Of a stretch of DNA of 35,235 nucleotides, positions 32,357 through 35,235 are shown one piece after another. How positions within the stretch are numbered: the first letter of the stretch is position 1; the number at the start of each line of letters is the position of its first letter. The position numbers and the translations under genes were made by a program. The notes under the pieces were generated by a model that was given only the letters and a program-made list of their open reading frames with translations, did no database searches and was not told where the DNA came from. The stretch is from the NCBI GenBank assembly GCA_018065185.1, contig JAGHTU010000009.1, forward strand, positions 1-35,235. Direction: 5' to 3'. This DNA comes from Candidatus Equicola faecalis. Lineage in GTDB: Bacteria > Bacteroidota > Bacteroidia > Bacteroidales > Bacteroidaceae.

Positions 32357-33628
32357 TTAATCGAGCAGCCATTTCCAGGCGGGAACAACTTCTATTGTGC
32401 CGAAATTATCTTGAAAAGATGTCTCTTCGTCAAAAGTGAAGATGGTTCTGCGTTCACATTCCATAGCTTTGGGTAACTTTGCAAGTGCCGTCGTTTCGCG
32501 CTTGAGAGTTTCTTCGTTATGTAAGGAATAACATACTTGTATTGCCCATTTCTGCTCGGGAACGTAAAAGTCAACTTCACAACCATTACTGTTGTAGAAA
32601 TAGACGGTGTCGTTATCCTTACCATGCCCAAACAGGCGGAAAAGCTGCAAGGCAACCATGTTTTCCAACAATGAGTTTTCACCATTTAGTAGGAAAAGGT
32701 TCAATACACCGTTATCTATGAAATAATATTTGCAAATGCTTTCCTTCTCGCTTAATGCTACTGCAATATTTCGCAAACGAAGTATTAGCCATGCATCCTC
32801 GCAATATCCGACATAACTGGCAATGGTTGGTACGGTCACTTTTCCACTGATGGTTGAAACAATATTCGCCAGGCGTGTGTATGAGATCGGCTGTCTCACG
32901 CTCTCTGCCAACTTCTTAATCATTAGCCGAAGTGCTACTGTATTGCTGATATTATTACGCGAGGCGATGTCTCCCAAATAGATTTTCTGATAGGTGTTAC
33001 TTATATGGTCCCGTTTATCTTGTTGCCCAATAGATTCTGGCAGTCCTCCCCATAACAAATAGTCGTTGTAGTTTTTAATCATATTGGCACGCCCCTTAGG
33101 AGACAATAATGCCAGCTCATCAAAAGAGATATCCAAATAGCCCATCACTTCCTTAAAACTGAATGGGAATATATCCTTCTCTAAAAACCGTCCACCCAAT
33201 GTAGTCATGAACTCGCTGCTAAGCATCTGTGCATTGCTGCCTGTGAGGTATATAGTATGTTTTTGGTCAGCCATTCTGCGGGCAAATTTTTCCCAGCCTG
33301 CTATAATTTGTATTTCATCCAAGAACAGCAATGGCTTGTAATCATACATTTCCGCGTATGCGTCAAGCAATTGGTCGAAGTCATCGTTTACGAAGTTTTC
33401 TAATCGATTATCCTCAAAATTCAGATATAGAATTTCTTCTGGATGATGTCCGATAGTCATCAAATGCTGAATGTGCTGATAGAGCGCATAAGACTTGCCT
33501 GCACGCCGCACACCTATGAAAGCATAATTCATATTATCTGCCACTCTCAATGAACGTTGAAAGAGTGATCGTTTAATAATCTCCTGCTGATTTTCTAAAA
33601 TGATTCTTTTTAAAATCTGCTTGTCCAT
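32357..33628 (-). CDS. AAA_14/DUF4143 family ATP-binding protein
   Basis: A 423-aa cytoplasmic ATPase. The Walker A is GVRRAGKS (39-46), Walker B LLFLDEIQ (100-107), and the sensor region YLTGSNAQML (127-136), followed by LGGRFLEKDIFPFSFKEV, all typical of the AAA_14 domain. The C-terminal DUF4143 part includes YTRLANIVSTISGKVTVPTIASYV (winged-helix-like) and NGCEVDFYVPEQKWAIQVCYSL at about 346-367, a nuclease-like E-x-D...Q-V core in which the usual Lys is Gln. Function is not established; some suspect roles near mobile DNA or as antitoxin- or abortive-infection-type ATPases. It sits between paralogous surface genes, with its own promoter and repeated leader motifs. Confidence 0.88.
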   Translation of the reverse strand: MDKQILKRIILENQQEIIKRSLFQRSLRVADNMNYAFIGVRRAGKSYALYQHIQHLMTIGHHPEEILYLNFEDNRLENFVNDDFDQLLDAYAEMYDYKPLLFLDEIQIIAGWEKFARRMADQKHTIYLTGSNAQMLSSEFMTTLGGRFLEKDIFPFSFKEVMGYLDISFDELALLSPKGRANMIKNYNDYLLWGGLPESIGQQDKRDHISNTYQKIYLGDIASRNNISNTVALRLMIKKLAESVRQPISYTRLANIVSTISGKVTVPTIASYVGYCEDAWLILRLRNIAVALSEKESICKYYFIDNGVLNLFLLNGENSLLENMVALQLFRLFGHGKDNDTVYFYNSNGCEVDFYVPEQKWAIQVCYSLHNEETLKRETTALAKLPKAMECERRTIFTFDEETSFQDNFGTIEVVPAWKWLLD

Positions 33629-33639
33629 TTAATATGTCG

Positions 33640-33683
33640 CTTAATAAAATTGCATATATTTATAAAATGCTACTTAATAAAAT
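33640..33683. promoter_or_regulatory. repeated CTTAATAAAAT motif in the ATPase leader
   Basis: CTTAATAAAAT occurs at 33640-33650 and 33673-33683, exactly 33 bp apart, with a degenerate third copy TTATAAAATGC at 33660-33670. All lie between the predicted -7 box and the ATPase ATG (33628), that is, in the early transcribed leader. This is the right position for an operator or translational control site. Confidence 0.55.
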
Positions 33684-33689
33684 CGACCA

Positions 33690-33720
33690 CAAAATTACAC
33701 TATTTTTTCAATTATGCAAG
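33690..33720 (-). promoter_or_regulatory. promoter of the ATPase gene
   Basis: The minus strand has TAATTTTG (complement of 33690-33697) as a perfect -7 element. CTTG (complement of 33717-33720) lies 19 bp upstream, one base from the TTTG consensus. The ATG is 62 bp downstream, after the repeated leader motif. Confidence 0.6.
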
Positions 33721-33776
33721 AAAATCAGCAAAGCATTTCATATAAGTTTAGAGTTTAGATCTTAGAGATTTTTCAA

Positions 33777-33826
33777 GCCCTTTAACTCCTTAACCCTTTA
33801 AACCTTTAAACTCTTAAACCCTTGTT
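33777..33826. repeat. 8-9-bp degenerate tandem repeat upstream of the ATPase
   Basis: A run of CCTTTAACT, CCTTAACCC, TTTAAACC, TTTAAACT and CTTAAACCC units in the gap 33629-33889. It shares 16 exact bases (33797-33812), and about 26 of 27 overall, with the array at 31180-31211. No gene was found in this 261-bp gap. Confidence 0.75.
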
Positions 33827-33889
33827 CTCCCAATTATTAGGATGGTTGTTCAAATCGAAAAACATAGTTGCTATTTTTTATAAGTCGTT

Positions 33890-34438
33890 TCATTCCGTTT
33901 TCTTGAACTCTACCTTCTCCGGATTATAAAGTTTTACCGTCTTGTTGCCTTTGGTCACTTCGATAGACGGGCTGTCGTCGCATGGAACTCCCATTTCGCA
34001 GAGGGCAGAATTTAAAACCGCCTTGGCAGAAGCGAGGGCAGCGAGGGCTTGTTCCTTGATGATTGTGATTTCACGCACATTGATTGTCGCATTGAGAGCA
34101 GTTTTTGCATTAGTGGCGATGGCTATAATATCGGCATTGGTGATGCCTTCTATCGCTGCATTTATGGCATCAATGGCATCCTGTTTTGAACCAGACATTT
34201 CATCTTTCACTATTACATATCGTAATGCTGTTATGTAAGGTGCAATATCATTGTCGGTATGTGATATTTCGTTTGTTGGAGGGGTTGTGTTGCCTGCATA
34301 AACGGTGAACGCAGTAGCCACCTTGATGTTGGAACCGGAACCTCCACTTCCGCCACCGATGCCAGCAGCATCTTCTCCACCTGTTGCTGTAACCACAACG
34401 CCATTGATGGTGATGTAAGAGTCGCCGCCTTTGGCTCG
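33890..34438 (-). pseudogene. 5'-truncated paralogue of the GAGIGGG secreted protein
   Basis: The open frame from 34438 to the stop at 33890 (182 codons) has no plausible start codon at its head and lacks any signal peptide. It encodes AKGGDSYITINGVVVTATGGEDAAGIGGGSGGSGSNIKVATAFTVYAGN, one solenoid repeat and the linker of the 366-aa paralogue. The Ala-rich module follows (AIDAINAAIEG...ALAALASAK), and the end EVTKGNKTVKLYNPEKVEFKKTE corresponds to TKGEKEVILYAPDKVEYIIRK. The signal peptide and the first solenoid repeats are missing. Just upstream, the sequence switches to the 5' end of a nuclease paralogue. A GTG start at 34396 is possible but would give a protein without export signal. Confidence 0.75.
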
Positions 34439-34472
34439 TCATTTACCTTAAAAATCCCTCTATACGCTCCAT
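34427..34472 (-). pseudogene. relic of the 5' end of a PD-(D/E)XK nuclease paralogue
   Basis: These 46 bases align with the first 47 bases of the nuclease gene at 26617-26663 (ATG at 34472), at roughly 80% identity. The relic reads MERIEGFF and, after a one-base deletion in the T-run, KVNDEPKA, against MEHIEGFFEIKGEPKA. In the ATG frame it stops after nine codons. At GCCAAAGGCGG it runs into the solenoid repeat of the neighbouring pseudogene, giving a chimeric junction. Confidence 0.7.
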
Positions 34473-34503
34473 CACACATTATTTTTTACAGAATATATGA
34501 TTT

Positions 34504-34589
34504 TTGCGGTAAAGTTACAGCAATATTTATTAAAAATTGCGGTAAAACTACAGCAACTTTTGTCGAAAACTGCTGTAATGTTACCGCAA
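34504..34589. repeat. three copies of a TTGCGGTAAA-type motif, two direct and one inverted
   Basis: TTGCGGTAAAGTTACAGCAA (34504-34523) and TTGCGGTAAAACTACAGCAA (34537-34556) are direct repeats 33 bp apart. TGCTGTAATGTTACCGCAA (34571-34589) is the inverted form. They fill the gene-free gap 34480-34609 between two pseudogenes. The AT-rich spacers and 33-bp period recall the leader repeats of the ATPase gene. Confidence 0.8.
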
Positions 34590-34609
34590 AACTCCGAGCA
34601 GAGCTCCTA

Positions 34610-35039
34610 TTACTTCGCTATAAACTTGCGCCCATTGTGGATATAGATGTTGCCTTGCTTCATGCGCTCAACGCGCTTGCCTTGTAAGTCGTATGTCACC
34701 CACTCTCTTGTAGAGAGGGCTGGGGTGAGGCTTGTTTCTTCTATGCCCAATGCAGGGTCTATATCATCCAATATTGTGAAGTTCTTCCAGATGTCTGCTG
34801 TGGAATATACATCTTTATAGCCTTTCAAAACATGCAGAGTGCCGTACTTATCGAATACGGATGAGGTTATCTGCTGTGGTTCCGTTGCAAGATTTGTAAC
34901 TGATGTTAATTTGTCACATCTCCCGAATGCACGATTTCCACACTCCATCTGCATTCTTTGCAGAAAAATCATACGCACTTGCTCCAAGGCTTACCGTACA
35001 GAATAAACCGAGCAAAATCAGTTTCATAATCTTTTTCAT
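34610..35039 (-). pseudogene. BspA-type LRR protein gene with the LRR core deleted and frameshifted
   Basis: The ATG at 35039 starts a signal peptide (MKKIMKLILLGLFCTVSLGASA) and the usual BspA N-terminus AYDFSAKNADGV, then stops at 34914 after 41 codons. In another frame, from about 34945, it continues as GNRAFGRCDKLTSVTNL, the last LRR, then ITSSVFDKYGTLHVLKGYKDVYSTADIWKNFTILDDI and the C-terminal motif YDLQGKRV...GNIYIHNGRKFIAK, ending at 34610. So an internal deletion removed the LRR core and shifted the frame. A further in-frame palindromic repeat (34696-34728, translated LTPALSTREWV) interrupts the tail. Confidence 0.78.
34696..34728. repeat. nested palindromic element in the BspA pseudogene tail
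   Basis: TCACCC (34696-34701) pairs with GGGTGA (34723-34728), and inside it CTCTC/GAGAG flank a TTGTA loop. On the coding strand it reads SLTPALSTREWVT, lying between IEET and YDLQGKRV, so it looks inserted into the C-terminal motif. Confidence 0.6.
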
Positions 35040-35077
35040 AATTGTTTTATTTTGGGTTTTACAATAAGTCCCTCCCC

Positions 35078-35096
35078 CGACAATCACCCTTTGTCG
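35078..35096. other. hairpin upstream of the BspA pseudogene
   Basis: CGACAA (35078-35083) and TTGTCG (35091-35096) form a 6-bp stem with a 7-nt loop. The last 196 bp (35040-35235) hold no gene I can support. A second, longer-range pair, GTGGGTG (35138-35144) and CACCCAC (35182-35188), could form a 7-bp stem after an A-run. Either may belong to the end of a gene outside the window. Confidence 0.45.
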
Positions 35097-35235
35097 AGAA
35101 TTTAAATTCGTTTAGTTTGCCAGTATATGAAAAAAGCGTGGGTGATAAATCATCCGCCAATCTCTTTCTCAGGTTCTGGAACACCCACTTACAAGAATTA
35201 ACACTCAATAGCTCACATGTTTGATTATATAGTGT

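Noticed and set aside
32357..33628. Transposase or insertion sequence
   Set aside because: The product has AAA_14 and DUF4143 features, not a DDE or serine/tyrosine recombinase core, and no terminal inverted repeats bound the gene.

Overview
The window looks like chromosome of a Bacteroidota bacterium, most likely Prevotella or a close Prevotellaceae relative. The evidence is the Bacteroidetes-type promoters (TAnnTTTG at -7 with TTTG about 19-20 bp upstream), a lipoprotein whose lipidated Cys is followed by an acidic LGDNDD stretch, the DUF4271-hemD-rnpA-yidD neighbourhood, a DUF4954 gene, fused-subunit KorA/KorB 2-oxoacid:ferredoxin oxidoreductase, BspA-type leucine-rich repeats, and surface-protein C-termini of the form YNLxGxxV...KGIxIxNGKK. 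Almost every gene lies on the minus strand, so transcription runs from high to low coordinates. The only confident plus-strand gene is the lipoprotein at 14739-15167.

Layout by region. (1) 1-150 is a non-coding edge with hairpins. (2) 151-10875 is a dense housekeeping run, in transcription order: M16 zinc protease, metK, DUF4271 membrane protein, hemD, rnpA, yidD, tyrS, yicC, gmk, nadD, recX and a C_GCxxG_C_C redox protein. Many of these genes overlap or are a few bases apart. (3) 10966-14617 holds glycosyltransferase, hflX and DUF4954, three genes linked by 4-bp stop/start overlaps behind a good promoter that sits back-to-back with the promoter of the plus-strand lipoprotein. (4) 15208-17524 holds rsmI, a coiled-coil lipoprotein, two mini-genes (35 and 29 aa) and rsmD. 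(5) 17525-17861 is a 337-bp gene-free gap with a 100-bp array of four 22-bp near-palindromes. (6) 17862-25739 holds tdk, an AI-2E-family permease, metG, korA, korB, a PAP2 phosphatase and yraN.

(7) 25806-35235 is an accessory region. It holds a stand-alone PD-(D/E)XK nuclease, a 55-aa peptide gene, a 974-aa secreted protein with Cys-rich repeats, two paralogous secreted proteins with the same signal peptide and the same C-terminal module around different cores (a GAGIGGG beta-solenoid and a BspA LRR), an AAA_14/DUF4143 ATPase, and two broken genes. One broken gene is a chimera joining the 5' end of a nuclease paralogue to the 3' part of a GAGIGGG-protein paralogue. The other is a BspA-type gene that lost its LRR core. 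Intergenic DNA here is rich in degenerate 7-9-bp tandem repeats and palindromic repeats. Some palindromes sit in frame inside coding sequence, including korB.

The first 25 kb encodes nucleotide and cofactor metabolism, translation, rRNA modification and anaerobic 2-oxoacid oxidation. The last 10 kb looks like a locus for diversifying surface proteins by duplication, module exchange and decay. All function calls are from reading the sequence; no searches were run.
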